Source of the DNA: Sympetrum striolatum
Lineage: Eukaryota; Arthropoda; Insecta; Odonata; Libellulidae
Length of the DNA stretch: 64,000 bases
Reading direction: 5' to 3'
NCBI GenBank assembly: GCA_947579665.1
Contig: OX388348.1
Coordinates: 16,926,001-16,990,000 of the forward strand
In this document: positions 38,276 to 52,059 of the stretch, piece by piece
Layout of the letters: each line of letters begins with the position of its first letter
Numbering within the stretch: position 1 is the stretch's first letter
The notes under the pieces: model-generated
Database searches by the model: none
What the model saw: the letters and a program-made list of their open reading frames with translations, nothing else
What the model was told of the DNA's origin: nothing
Position numbers and translations under genes: made by a program

Positions 38276-41200
38276 GGAGAGCTTATGTGAGAACAAAGAA
38301 AAAAGAGATGGACACCAAATTGATTACCATGGGAAAGCATGCATATGGTCACAATAACAAGCCTCTCTTTGATTTCAGATACGGCTGATACAATCTCTTT
38401 CAAGACGAACTACATTAGATAATGTATATTTTAGGCGGAAGAGCTCCCAACGAAAGAAAAGACGGTTCAGAATTGGTCCTTTAAAAGAAAATATTTTTAG
38501 AAAGTGGGGAATTAAACTCTCAATGGAGTTAAAAGACATGAAATGGAGTTTTAGCTCGGAAAAAAGAATTCCACCTGAAATATAAAGGCAATATAATTTG
38601 TTCTCATATCAAGGAAACTTGAGATAATTCCATTTCATTGAATTTATTAATACTGTTATTGATATAATGCCTCGGGAATTATTAAATTTTTTTATTTTGC
38701 ATACTCCTCAAAATGAGTACAGTGCAAGCTGAGTTAATAGGACTTCAACCGTTCACTCAATAAATATCACTCAAGATAATAATAATTTTACACTTAAGAT
38801 TGAATACTTTATTCCACAAATACAAATTAAAATAAGAACACAGAACTCAATTAGTTTCGACGTACTGGGTTGTAATTAATTTTTGTATTCATTCTCTATT
38901 TTCTGGTGCTGTTGCAGAAAGAAATGACAATCGATAATTACAGCTTAGTGTTTTGATTCGTATCTAATGGTATTTGACGGTACTATTTCGATAATCTCTC
39001 AGTTGTATTTAAACGTGTTTAGACTCCATTGAAACCGTCACGCATAGAAAATATCAATCCCACGTAATCCGATTTTAGTGCTGCATTAAAAAAAATTGAG
39101 TGTTCTCTATGAGTTATTCCTTTTTCTATGATATGAATATTTTACTAAAGAGAACGTTTCGAACCAATGGCCATTTTGTAACCAGGCTCACTAATTATTA
39201 GACTAATAAGTTATTTAAATTGTGTTAAGGGAGGACACTAAATAATGTTCGACTTTGTTTTTTGTTTTCCAAAATATCTGACCGTGATTACTCGATTAAG
39301 CCACCCTTGATGCTATTTTCATTAATTAAGAAATAAGTAAACAAAAACGTTACGATAAACAATAAAATGACGCAGAGGCAGGGCGCAATTTTAGATGGTT
39401 TATTTAAATGAGGATTGCACCGTTTTTTTGTTTATTTAATTTATTAAAATACGAATTTCTGCCGGATATCGTCCAACCAAGTTCGTGCTATTTCCATTAT
39501 TTAACGGGAATCTAATATTTATAAGCACTTGATGCGGATTAGCTGTATTTCCTCGTCAATTCAATAGCAAATTGCTTTTAGTTGATTATAGTATCATTGC
39601 TCTCGTTGTCTTGTATCATTATCCTTATTTAATTTGCATAATAGTGGAATTTAATGTCAAAAAGAAGATATCTGGAGTATAATGTTTCTTGTATTTTTCC
39701 CCATTAACTTGTATTTTGCGAAGCTCATTATCAAATTCTCATATCTCTGGACTAAATTTTATTTTTTAAAAGCACTCGGAATATTGCAAAGTAATAATAG
39801 AATCTACGGATTTGGGAATAATTTTGTTCTATTCCATAACGATAGAAGACAAAAGACATAAAGAACTTACCCACAAGAAATATATCCCTATTATATTATT
39901 ATTAGCATGAGAAAATATATTTGTATAGATATATACGTGTATAACATACTATTGTATTTTGCTAAGTTAGTAAAATTGGAATTAGTTTCCTGTGGGAAGT
40001 TCTCCTTTTTTGTCTTTAATCATTATGGAATACCACAAAGTACTCATAAATTGGTTGATTTTATTACTTTTTGCAATATCCAGAGTGCTGTTAATGAATA
40101 ACATATACTCCAGACTGAGGTATATGATAAAGAGTACCAAAAATAGAAGTTGACGGGAAAAAACATGAAACATAATGTTTCAGATATCTCTGTTTTAGAC
40201 ATTATATTCCATTGATATGTAAATTAGATAAGATACACGATACATGACAACGGGACCAATAATGTTGTAATCAACCAAGAGCGGTTTTTTATTTTTATTG
40301 AAAAATAATCGTAATATTTCTACAATGACAATAAAATAGAGAATGTCGTAAAAGGTCATCGAAGACCATACCGTCATGTATCGCAGCCGAACGAAAATAA
40401 GGTTACTCAAGGAATTTAAACTCAAAAAACCTCGCTATAACGACATTGACAGCAGCGCGCATGAAAATGGAATATTATTTCACCATTTGCATGGAAATGT
40501 CGAAACATATACATTCGTTAAACTCCCTTTAATTCGCCATCAGAATGGCCTTATTTGTCTTCCGTGCCGATACTTTTCAGACATCATTAACCCGTCCTAC
40601 ATTCACAATGCCGTGACTGAAGTTTACCCGAGGGGCCGAAAATTATCGTTGATTTTTTCCGTATTCATTTACGTTTTATTGCTTTCCGGTCACGATACTG
40701 CAAATATAATTTTATACGTCTCCGTACGACTTCCTAAATGATATCATAAATCGGAGATAAAATCATACGGATTTAAGAAATTGCAGTAAATGGATGTGCT
40801 ATGAGCATCAGAGAGGAAATCTGACGTAGACGAATCTACGGAGCTAGTTAGTAATTTAAATTATTTTATCAATTAATTTTCTTGCTTTTTTGTCATTTCT
40901 AGCTAATTTCCTTAGTAATATTATCGTTGGTATCAAAAGGAGATAACGAATGCCTTGCCTCAAGAAAGTTTCGGTTTAAGGCAAAAAATAAACATTTTTA
41001 AATAAATAAAGTTTTAACAGAAAGATAAATTTAATTTTCATATTTACTGGTATTTTGGGGGATATAAATATTTGTCGACGTTTTTTCATTTTGCACATCT
41101 AATAGGAAATCGTACATTCAGAATGGTAAGATCTACAATGCTTATTGAAGTTAAATTTTTTACGCGATAAAAATAAATTATTCCCTTGCTTATTTCTCCC

Positions 41201-44200
41201 CAAACATTTATTAAGATGCAAAGCCCTTAAAACCGATTTTTTTAACGTTAGTCTCCTCTAAAATTGTATTCTTTAGTATAAGAAATTTGAGCATACATTT
41301 CCAACGTAGTCGTGAAATAAAAAATACATGTTACGCACTGAAACGACTTTTATTGTTTTCTGCATTATTTCCTGAGAATCATGGGAAATTCAATAGCAGC
41401 AAATTTACAAACTCCGAATCCCGACCTTTTATTAGTATATACAACCTTAATGCAGAGGTTTGCAAAAGCTAAAGGGCATATAAAATAAAAATGAGTAAGA
41501 TTCGTTGTTTCATTTACATTTAATGCAATTACGGAAAAATACGTAAACATATCCTGTAGACAGCAAACGGTCACTTTAACAATTATATACTTGAATTATT
41601 TACAGAAGATAGTGAGAAACAATTTAAACAGCGAAATTAATTAAAATAAAAGTATTATTTATTCATTCCTTGGTGTACAAAATCGTTTCCTGTCGAGAAA
41701 AAATATATGGATCTTTAATGTGAAAGTGGTCATCATAAACAAATTTTCTTGGTCATGTAGTATTAAAATCTTTAATAACACCATACTAGACCATACCGCA
41801 GGTAGGTGTAAAAATGTTCCTGAACAACTGTTCTCTGTTATTAAAAGAGTTTTCCATGATTGATATTAAATGATAACAATGAATAAGGGCAACTATTATC
41901 TTGTTTCTATATTTGTAATGGAGCATTTTTAACTTTAGTCGATTTGTTTTTCCCTACTGATTAATTTACGATGAAATTCTTAGGATGATCGGAAATTTTG
42001 TTTGTTTAAACTTTCTACGTAATGTTTTAAACCTGAACGGAGGGTTTGACTGCGGCGATATAATGCTTTCTTTGTTAGCTTGTTCCCGAATTCAGTCAAT
42101 CCTTTGAGGTTAGACTTTGTTATGTACTCCAGTCAATGCATATATGCATAACACAAAGGAAGATAAGCTTTTCATCCTACGAAAGAGAAAATTCGTTTGT
42201 CTTTTGGTGCTGGATATGGGGAAATGTATTCTTCTTTGCTTTTGTTTCAGAATATTTCATGATTGCTATTAAAATATGAGCATATATGAATAATGATATT
42301 CACTTTCCTTCCTACTTATTGAATGTGGTGAAATCTGGGTCATTGTGTTACGGTTAAATGCACTGATATCACTCATAGTATTCGGGTTCGAAAGAGTAAA
42401 CTAGCTTCATTCCTTCATATTGACAAGATCGCAAATATAGGAAGGGTCAAAGATTCAACCATCATTCGTATTGAAGGCTTTATAAATGGAAATGAGGAAT
42501 CTGGGTTTCAAAACTTAGAGCTCGGGATTATGCGATGTGGTGCCGAAATGAAGTGAATGCTGGATATAAAATGAATGATTTTATTATTTCCATTGCACCT
42601 TAAATAAACCAAAATTTTGTCTTTTGTCTTACGGTGCTTTGATTTTATGAAATAGAATGCTAACCAGAATAGTAAATTATCTGTGATCGTAGTACAGCAT
42701 GTAACCGCATTTAAATATTCGATTGAATATTATTTTATTTATATCACCTTTACATTTGGGATATCAAAGATAATCTTTGAGAGTTGTTAACACAAATCCA
42801 GATTGTTTATCGTTAATATACTTCCAAAGTACCGTTTAAATCCGTAGGTGCCCTACGCATTCATAATACTTTCACAAATCATTCTTGGGAAATACTTTAT
42901 TAAATAAGTGACCTTGTGTCTACACGTATTCTGATATTTTTTGAGCAATCCAATTACCTAGCAATGGCAGTAAATAAAATAATAATACAATGTAATGAAG
43001 ACTTGTATTCGTATTCCTACATGTATTTCGGACTATTTTATTCAATCCAGTCCTCATTTATTGTAACACTTGCCGTCTTATGTTGAAAATATCCTGAATG
43101 GGACCTATCTGTTTTTCATAGCAAAATTACGATTCACCTTCTATCACTTCTGAACATGATTTTTTTGCAATTAAATTGATTTTTCGTTTGACGAGAAGCA
43201 GGACATTTTTTTGCAATTTCAATCAGTCAAAGCTACTATAGAGAAAAGAGTTTGTCAAGGAGTTCGGGCGAAGGATGTGTGGTTGATAAAAACTGTATGT
43301 TGAGTTATTAGAAATGGATCAAAGGGAGAAGTGCGGGATGACTTACCTATAAATGCGGATTAAAAATTGTACGTTAGAATTATATGTTCAAATGAGGGGA
43401 TTGGAAAAAAATGGAATATAACAGAATAGGATTGAGCAAAACAGAATGGTGAGCGTATACAGAGGGAAGTTTATGCATAGCAGAATACTTCTACTGGAAA
43501 ATGACGGAGAGAAAGCAGAAAACCGTGAAGGGCGCACCAGAGTTCAGCAGTCAATAACTTCTATTAAATAGGAAAAATAGCCTGCCGCGATTGTTCATAG
43601 TGAACGCAAAAGCAAATGTGATGATCAGACAACCACCCCTGACAGGGCTCGCTTGTGGGAAACTGAACCCATCACATTGAGTTCTTTTGCTATTGAACTC
43701 CGTATTCAACCTCCACGTGGACTCTCTTCACGTTGCTACTCTCGTTTGTCGGCGGCACTCAGCTCCGTTTTCATGGGCTCGAGAGATGCTGTCTCCCGCG
43801 TCAAAGAGAAACAGAATGCCGGTGATGGGTTTGCATGATCCCGAGTGCCGATCTCTGACGCGTGGCCCAATAACCGACGGCGATGCGTTCCGAATCTATG
43901 AGAGGAATGAATACGCAGAACAAATAAGTGCGCAAAGAGCTTCTATGCCAATCGTCTCGATTCGTACTTCACCCCAAACGCGGAACCTCATTAGTCATGG
44001 GTGTCACGAATGGTGACCAATGGTTCCGAATGGTGTAATAGAAAGAAATTCTGCATCAACGTTTCCCGAAGTATTCTCGGCTTGGGATTGACGTGCGGAA
44101 GTGTTGCGTTTTGTAAAATATCGATGTAGTTTACCGCACAGTCTAGCTTTCAGTGCATTTGCAACTGAGAAAAGCTGAGTTCGAATTCTTTCATTCCGAG

Positions 44201-45895
44201 CCAAGCAATCTGGGTCTGCAAACATTTCGCGCGTATATTTCAATGAGTTATAAATATCGGCGTTGTCAGTAGTTAAATAATTCATTAAATATTGCATTAT
44301 ACCAGACAACTATTATGCTATATTAGCTTAGATTTATGCCAGCCTAGTAGCCAAAGGCATAAAATCGTGGAAAAAAATTGCCGATTAGAAACAACTTTGT
44401 AATTTTCCTCCGCAATTATGATATATTTAAAGTTTTACAAAAATATTAGTAGCCATTCCAAAATGTGGATGTGTCGTGGATAAAGCTATCTATCCATTAA
44501 ATAAACCCAATAAAAATCAACCGTAATTAGGTAAGACTAAATGTCGATTTTTATAACCCATCGAAAGCAAAATTCCTATACCGAGGGTAGGTTTTAGATT
44601 TCTTTTGCTTCAGATGACAGTAATTAATACTTCGATTTAGGCGTGTTTAGCCAAAATAAGACATTAATATATTTATGAGAAAATTAAAGAGTAGTTATAA
44701 TATTTTTTAAGTCTGCCAGTAGTTTCAAAACACTCATAGTTTGTTACGGAAGATATAGAAAATATTTTCTTGCATCTTTCTACGTTATTGTCTCTTTCAT
44801 GTGAGATTAGCAGAGCTTGGATAATCATAATAATTAATAGATATCAGAAAACATTTTGATGTATTTTATATAATCTTGATGACTTGCACGAATACAACGG
44901 TCGATGACAGATGATCCATTTAGATTGACTGTCACGTTACAGATGTGATATACATACTTTGCCGTCACGTCTTAACTGGATATCTTAATTGTAACATAGT
45001 AGAATAGGATTCTTAATCATCTGGGGTGGTTTAATATTCAAATTTTCATTGAGATCTGCTACTGTTGCACACTTTAATTTGATTTAAATACTGTTCGTGT
45101 TCGTTAAAAAAAAGATAAGCCAAGCAAAATGCTTGTTGTCACCGTTATTTGTTTGATATGGAGAAACGTAGATTGATAATTATACAGGCATGTAGCTCAT
45201 TGTACATTTATACCTGGAAAGGAAACAGTTCTGGGTTAAAATGATACTGAAAAGAAAATTACGATCGTTACTTTCCAGCAATAAAAAAGCGGCCATTGCC
45301 CGTTAATTATGCAAACGACGAATATTAATAGCAGCCAAAAACGGGAATTAATCTTTCCCTCTCTCGTTCCCTCCCTCATAACCGACGAAAGAGAGCATTT
45401 TTAAGCGCTTCCCAAACTGTTGAAGTCATGGGAAAAAACACCGGGTCACTCGCGTGCCTCTTTGCATTTTGCGGAGCTCCGAACTTAGTTTCGATATTCG
45501 TGACTCGCCTCTCCATAATTCGACGACGAGAAATTCCTCGCATCGTTTGATGATGGTTTTGCGCATGAGGTCTTAGTCCAAAATTATTTCCAGCAACGTC
45601 TATCATCGAATGTAAGGGTGATTATGTGATTGAATGATTTAAATTTACCTTGTGAATGCAAATATTAAGATTAATAAGACAAACCAATTTGAAAATCTCA
45701 CGGAGACATGTTAAAGATGATTAACTTTTGCGATTGTTTACATGGTGATGAACGTATCATTAAAATACGAAATTAGTGCTTATCATTCGTGAATTTAGGG
45801 TAGAAAATCATTACATTAAAGATTTTAACCTTTATTAAAATACTACGATTGTCTTTAGTTTCGAGATATTTAAAAGAGTATTGCATTTATCTGGC
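38276..45895. other. Long AT-rich stretch, no gene recognised
   Basis: No supported gene, RNA or repeat. A 121-codon plus frame at 40376-40741, and overlapping frames on both strands in a GC-richer patch at 43630-44310, have no recognisable content. A second GC-richer patch lies at 45340-45610. Confidence 0.45.
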
Positions 45896-45898
45896 AAG

Positions 45899-46090
45899 AC
45901 CGGCCGTGGCGGCCGAGTCGTTAGCGTGCTCTCACGTTATCGCTCCAACCCACGGTCCCTGGTCAGAATCCCGGCTAACCGGATTTTTCCGATTAGGGAA
46001 TGTTCTTATGTGATTGTTAATACCACCAGTGTAAGGGTCCAGAAAAATGGATGTTTTTAGGGTATATGGAATAAATAAAAAATAAAAATA
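45899..46090 (+). mobile_element. tRNA-derived SINE
   Basis: The 5' head resembles a Ser/Leu-type tRNA: an A-box region, GGCGGCCGAGTCGTTAGCG, at about 45908-45926 and a box B, GGTCAGAATCC, at 45961-45971 (9 of 11 to the consensus GGTTCGAATCC), about 40 bp apart. A tRNA-unrelated body (about 45980-46068) and an A/T-rich (AATAAA)-like tail (about 46069-46090) follow. The head lacks a matching acceptor stem, so it is a SINE and not a tRNA gene. No target duplication could be settled. Confidence 0.82.
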
Positions 46091-46210
46091 GTTAGCACAC
46101 CTCTGATCTTAATTTGTATCTAGTTCGGTATTATTTGTTTACGACTTTTTAGTTACATTCTTTCTCCGGAAATGATTTGTAATGTTGAAATCAGGCTTTT
46201 TCTCTGGACA

Positions 46211-46222
46211 TATGGTTTAATA
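46211..46222. repeat. Left 12-bp target site duplication
   Basis: TATGGTTTAATA here is repeated exactly at 46475-46486, bounding the palindromic element. Confidence 0.75.
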
Positions 46223-46474
46223 GAAAAGGCAAAGAGGCTGCTGATGGTTATGTTATAATTAAAGAATAAATTCCAAAACCATCAAGAAACTTGCAAAGCG
46301 GCTATACGTATTTCGACTTCCAAGAAGTCATCGTCAGGCTAAGGTCAGCAAATAAATGCCAATAGCATTAGTATTTCTTTGCTGACCTTAGCCTGACGAT
46401 GACTTCTTGGAAGTCGAAATACGTATAGCCGCTTTGCAAGTTTCTTGATGGTTTTGGAAATTATTCTTTAATTA
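46223..46474. mobile_element. Palindromic Penelope-like (PLE-like) element with hammerhead-like motif
   Basis: Two near-perfect inverted arms of about 100 bp (about 46254-46352 and 46376-46476) surround a ~25-bp loop that can itself pair partly. The arms start TATAATTAAAG. The insertion is bounded by an exact 12-bp direct repeat, as expected for insertion by target-primed reverse transcription. It includes a 31-bp 5' extension outside the palindrome. The right arm holds CTGACGA, a 6-bp stem with a TTG loop, GAAA, then TACGTA-TA: the ordered core of a hammerhead ribozyme with a short palindromic stem III. This arrangement is known from Penelope-like elements. No protein-coding part is present. 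Confidence 0.7.
46393..46430 (+). ncRNA. Hammerhead-ribozyme-like motif
   Basis: CTGACGA (46393-46399) matches the CUGANGA core. Stem II GACTTC/GAAGTC (46401-46406 and 46410-46415) has a 3-base loop. GAAA is at 46416-46419 and the self-complementary TACGTA at 46420-46425 is followed by TA before the expected cleavage position. One extra unpaired T sits between the core and stem II, and stem I pairs only weakly next to the core, so activity is doubtful. The identical motif lies on the minus strand in the other arm (46311-46337). Confidence 0.5.
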
Positions 46475-46486
46475 TATGGTTTAATA
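46475..46486. repeat. Right 12-bp target site duplication
   Basis: Exact copy of 46211-46222. Confidence 0.75.
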
Positions 46487-49002
46487 TTGAAATACGTAAA
46501 TTTCCCTCAAAATTCTCTTTTTACATAAATTGATTCAATAAGCATCCCTTAATTAATGTCCCAATTTTGCCAAATTAAGTCCCATCGTAATAATAAATTG
46601 AAAAAATAAAAGAAATAATTCATGAAAATTTGATGCAAGAGCATTATTTTATTCAACAATATGTATCGGATATTCAAGGCAATGATTGTTTCCATTTTTA
46701 ATTTTTATCAAACCACTGTCTCAAAATAATTTTATTGGAAGATTATGGTAACCAAGGAGATGTTTCAAAGAAAAACAAAAATATCTCTTACTGAGTTTTA
46801 TTCTTCATGGTAATACAATATGATCGCAGTAATGCATTTTTCTCAAAACTTTATCTCTCTTAGTCTTAGAACATTTTCAAAGAACATTGTGAGAAAATAG
46901 ATTTAAATATTGGAAATTAAAAATAACATAAGGTATTTTACTTCAGAGTTATCTATTGAAATCAAGAATTCACTCTCCTAGAGGAATGCTATATTGTCAG
47001 AGCAAATGCGACAATCTTAGAAATGGATGAATGAAACATTAAAATATAATCGACTCAATATATATATTAAAGAATTTACTGACCTAATTCTTGACGCCCA
47101 GTCTTATCTGCTATTAATCCCAAATTTATGTAAAATGAAAATAGTAATCCACTTTGCTCTTACACGTGCGGAATGAATCTAGGATAAAATACCTTTTACC
47201 ATTTTTCTCAGAGGCTTACCGTATCTTTTTTAAGCTCTACCCTAATTTTTCCTGAAAATTTAATTATCTTTCCATTAATATGGAAGGTTAAGTAGGTTTC
47301 ATGCCATTCTCTTCATGTACTTTCTTATTAAATCATTTTTACTCCCAAGGAAATTTTTGGTTTCAGGACTGTACCTCTTCCTATTGACATAAAAATAAGT
47401 AGCTTATCAATATTTCCATTTTAAATTAGTTTAATCCTAACTGCTAATGCTCCATCGAGTTAATGAGGTTTTCAAATCCAGATGCGTAGGTGTCAAACTC
47501 ATGTATATCTTAGAGAAAAGCAAAACCATTATTTTTATTATTATGAATAATTCAGCGATACTTAGTGGGATTTCATATAATAGAATCTTTACTAAAAAAA
47601 TTAATGACTTAAACTTAAAAACAAGATCCACAAGAAAATTATTCATTTTGATTTACATTTGATTTTGTCCTGATATAAATTATTAATTTTTGTGGATATT
47701 GCACCATTTTGGATGGTAACGATTCTTTGACATTTTTGTTGGTAACAATTACGTATAATATAACGGGATGTATACGAGATGTTTTTTCGAAAACAAGATC
47801 TGTGAATTTTTGATAGTTCAGGAGTTGTAAAAATATCAATTGGATGCACAAAATATACTATTAAAACCTTAAATGGAACTTATTTATATAATATATTCAA
47901 TGAAAATATATTTCTACAGCCCTCCTCTTGTTATACAACATTGGTTCGAGAGATTTATCGTAAGGGCATGAATGGTGGTGAGCTTCTATTATGTATTTTC
48001 TTTTTAAAAGCCTTCTATCTTAGATTTTGGGTTTCTTAAAATTTTTATTACTATGCATGTCCAACATAGAAGACGTGTTTGTCATATTCTGAACGTAATT
48101 AGTCTTACAGTTTATAAAATTATGATGACGGAATTTAGAGCGTGTCTCTCTTCATAATCTCCTTGTATCTTTTTGCAACCTGATCTTCATTAACGTCCGA
48201 CAATACCGTTTTCTTGACTGAAGGGCATAATAATTTTGTGGTTTCAGAGAGGCTAACTCATTAAGGCATGTCTTTTTAATCCTTGATTATTTTTGGGAGT
48301 TTATTTTTGGCTCTTTGTTGGCTAGGTTTACCAAGCAAACAAAGTCTCCCTTTATTTTTCCTCCAGGGAACCCTTTGGGAATTTAAATCCGTCAAGGGAC
48401 AAGGCTCAAGCCTAGGATTTTCAGTGCTTCTCCAATTAAGTACAGCTTTCTGCTCCAAAGTGTTCTCAGAGTATATTTAAATATTCACTGCGAACTATCA
48501 CCGTATATGCAGAATGTATGTACGTAGCTTTGTTTCAGAATATTTATTTTAAAAGTTTAACTGCACTCTCTTCGCATACCTCTATTTATCAAATGTTTAA
48601 TTTTGCTCAAGTACTACCGTGTTTTGTGCAATCGAAATATCGTTTATTTTACTCATTGAGACCTATTTAAAGGAGCTAAAGAAAATTTGTTGGGCCCATA
48701 TATAATGAGAAAGGTAATATCATTATTTTGACTCGTGCATTTATTTTTGAGATAAGTAATCAAATTATTTTCTAAAAGAAGAAAGAATATTTTGGGAAGC
48801 ATTTATGGTATTTACTCAGTCTTCAAGCATCCTTTGAAGAATACGGGAAATCTAGAAGTAGCTTGTTTGCGCTTCAAAAACATTTCAAAAGAAAAGAACG
48901 GGTTTACTCTTGCTTCATATTTTTCAACTTATACTACAAAGAGGAAATAAACTGATAACTTTTCAAGGTTCGCCGATTATTGTACACAAAATGGTTTATT
49001 GT
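46487..49002. other. AT-rich DNA, nothing recognised
   Basis: Short frames on both strands, none recognisable. Confidence 0.5.
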
Positions 49003-49010
49003 CATGCTTG
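49003..49010. repeat. hAT target site duplication, left
   Basis: CATGCTTG, repeated exactly at 53790-53797. Eight bases is the hAT-typical length. Confidence 0.95.
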
Positions 49011-49022
49011 CAGTGGCGCAGC
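49011..49022 (+). repeat. hAT terminal inverted repeat, left
   Basis: CAGTGGCGCAGC matches the complement of 53778-53789 exactly. Similarity beyond this is weak and is followed by a nine-base G run. Confidence 0.93.
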
Positions 49023-49793
49023 CAGGATTTTCCAATGGGGGGGGGCTCCAAGGCTGTCGTGAAAACGAAAAAATGCCTACCTTACAGGGGCTAGTATATT
49101 CGTGCCTGCTACTTACTACAATATATGTCAATTCTTTCAAAACTTAAAATGCATTGGAAACTAGAGGAGATTAACGCTTATGTGGCCTACTTAATTAAAT
49201 AAAGATAGTAGTTTACACAAGTGAACTATTGGGAACTTATCATTAGCGTTGTTTGGATTTCTAGTTTGGATACGACCAATATCTATTAAAATGTAATTTC
49301 TTTCTATGCTGAAATGTTTAGTGTTGTAAATATAAACTTCCCGAGTCTTTGAGAGTTCTTTCTTCCAAGAGGTCGCAAAGCGTGAGATTGAAAAAAATAG
49401 TTACGGTTATTTGGTAAGCGATATAAAACGTAACATCCACTCATTAGATCCCCCAAGTTTGCGTGCCCATGCGTATTTGGATTTCGTTATTTGACTATAT
49501 CATCAGCAGATTTTGGAATATAATTGAAATACCACTTGCCCAGAAAACACGATCACTGTATAAAAATAATGATATGAAGTATATATACAGCTTACTGCAC
49601 AAATTTTATATGCGCCGTGCCAGAATTTCGCTACAGGAATCTGAGGTTTATTAGATTTGATAACTATGACATTTTATCAAATAGAGAATCTTTCAATTCA
49701 ATAAATACCTAAACTCAAAAATAATAAAAAACCGTTCTCAAAAACTATAATATTTATTTCAATACCAAGAATGAAAAATTTTAAATAAGAAAA

Positions 49794-49995
49794 TCACAAA
49801 GTAATATTTAATCGTCTCTTTTTACTCGCCAATAGCTGAATCACGTCATCCACATCAACCTTAATTTTCTCGTGAATGAACATTAAAGCCAGTCCGTTTA
49901 GGCGTTCTTCAGTGGTAGAATTCCTTAGGTAAGATTTCAGCAGCTTTAACGATGAGAATGATCTCTCCGGAGTACAGGTCGATACAGGAAGGTTA
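49794..49995 (-). pseudogene. hATC dimerisation domain in shifted frame
   Basis: This frame reads NLPVSTCTPERSFSSLK, then SYLRNSTTEERLNGLALM and VDDVIQLLASKKRRL, ending at TGA 49794-49796. It is the conserved C-terminal hAT dimerisation domain. The long upstream frame (from 51184) leaves it near position 50000 and ends at 49946 in unrelated residues, so an indel lies at about 49990-50005. Confidence 0.9.
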
Positions 49996-52059
49996 TCGTA
50001 AGAAGACTATGTAAGCAAGTCAGCGTTACAGAGGCCTCTATAGCGTGCTTTGGAGCGTTCTCTGTAAGTATCGGACTCCATAGACGAACCTCACCCGGTA
50101 TACCAGGGCGAGTAATTTCATAAAACTTGCATAACTTTTCCACTGATAGAATGGTTTGGTTAATCAATTTTTCATCTTTAGGAGGAGAATCAAGCAGTAC
50201 ATGAAATGGTTTAAGAGTTTCTACATGTGCTTCAAATTTTTGGTCTAACGACTGTATCGTATTATCGAGGAATGGGATGAAAAGAGATTTCCTGTAATAT
50301 TCTTCAATCGTCTCTGATTGAGCATTGATATCGTAGATTTTACGGAGTGTTCTTGGTCGAGAGACGGGAATACCAAGTTCAGTACATAAATTTGTGACAT
50401 GACTGAAGATTTTTTGAAAGCTTTCTTCAGCATTCGCTCGAATTTCCTCGAAAGATTTCTTGATAGAAATGGCAGAGTCCACGGCAACAGAAAGATCCAG
50501 AGATTCTTTTTGTAAATATATGCTTAGTGGGAGTGTGATGGCAAAAACAAAATCTAAAACCATTAGGCCTGTAAGGAATTCAATTCTTTCTATAGCACTA
50601 ATGAGAAGCTGAACGTCTGTGGCTGCTTTTCTATCGTTCCAATCACAAATCTTTCTAAGAACGGACAGAACAGGGTGAAGGAGTTCGATGAAAGCTCGAA
50701 CGGAATCATGCCGTTCAATCCACCGGGTAGGGCAAATTCGTTTGAGTTTTTCAGCTCGTGGTTTATTTTCAATTATGGCTATTTCCACCTTCAATGCCAA
50801 CTGTCTCTTTGGGGAGTTGAAGACATTGTACACTGTTTCAATAGTGCCCATACAAATGCGAATGCATTGTATATCACATCCTTCCGATATTGACAAATTT
50901 AAACAGTGGGAGCAACAGTGCACGTAAATAGCCTTCTCGTGATTCTTTCGCACTAAAGCTTGCGCTCCCCTCAGATGACCACTCATGCTCCTAGCTCCAT
51001 CATATCCTTGACCTACCAGCATAAGGTCCGAATTCAATCCGACTCGTTTAATTGTATCGCAAATAACCTTTGCCAAACCTTTTCCAGTCATGTCCTCCAC
51101 TGGAAAAAATTGCAGGAATTCTTTAAATATTCTTTTTCCTTCGATAAATCTGACACAAAATGTCATTTGTGTCATGTTACCCACGTCGGTTGTTTCGTCT
51201 CACAATATAGCAAAATATTTCGCATTGTTTACTCTCTCCACTATTTTGCGCAAAATAATATCATTAAAGCATGATATTATCTCATTTTGAATTTGCCAAC
51301 TAATATAAGTTGCGTTCGCTCCGGCACTTTCTAAATGAGATTTTAGAAGTTCATCTCCAGCATCAACTCGAAATCTCAGCAAGGCTCTGAAGTTTCCTTC
51401 TTCCTTACATGATACCTCATTTAAATTGAGCGATCCAGAATCCCGATGGCCTCGGAAAGCAAGCCCTCTCCTTGCAAGAAATATTGCAGATTTAATAATA
51501 GGTTTCATACATTCCCTGTTTTTCTGAACCTGAACATTACGTCCTTCGTCTAACGCCACATCTATACTTTTGACTAAACCACTTCTAGTAGCCATGAAAT
51601 ATCCAGCTTTTTCTAAACACTGAAGATGATATCTCAGTTTTTCGTGTTTGCGGAAATTTTCCCTAGCATCTTTCCAATTTTTGTATGGAAATTTGACAAA
51701 TTTCCCTGGATCGGAGCTGGCTTTCCCCACAGTTGTACAAAATAACGCACAGAACTTACAGTAAACTCCATCCTGAGATTCAGAGTATAAAATCCAGTCC
51801 CACTCAGTCAGCCAATGTAAACAAAATCTCAAATTTCTCAACCCAGATATAGGGAATTTGAATTCACTATAAGGATTCCATGGATTGCTCAGAATCTCCA
51901 TTTTCGTTGTGTCATCAATCTAGAACGTCAAAATAAAGAATCAAATCTAATACGTAAAGATCATTTTCTTCGTATTTTTTTCATTATTGCAGGAATAATA
52001 GAATGTGCTCATGTCCTTCAATATACTTCTAAGAATAATTGGAGATTACAGATTTTTAC

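Noticed and set aside
43687..44309. Overlapping 101-109-codon frames on opposite strands
   Set aside because: No recognisable motifs or start/splice context. They are chance frames in a GC-richer patch.
51200..51202. TGA read as selenocysteine in the hAT transposase
   Set aside because: hAT transposases are not known selenoproteins, no SECIS-like hairpin was noted, and the gene has two other lesions. It is a simple nonsense change.
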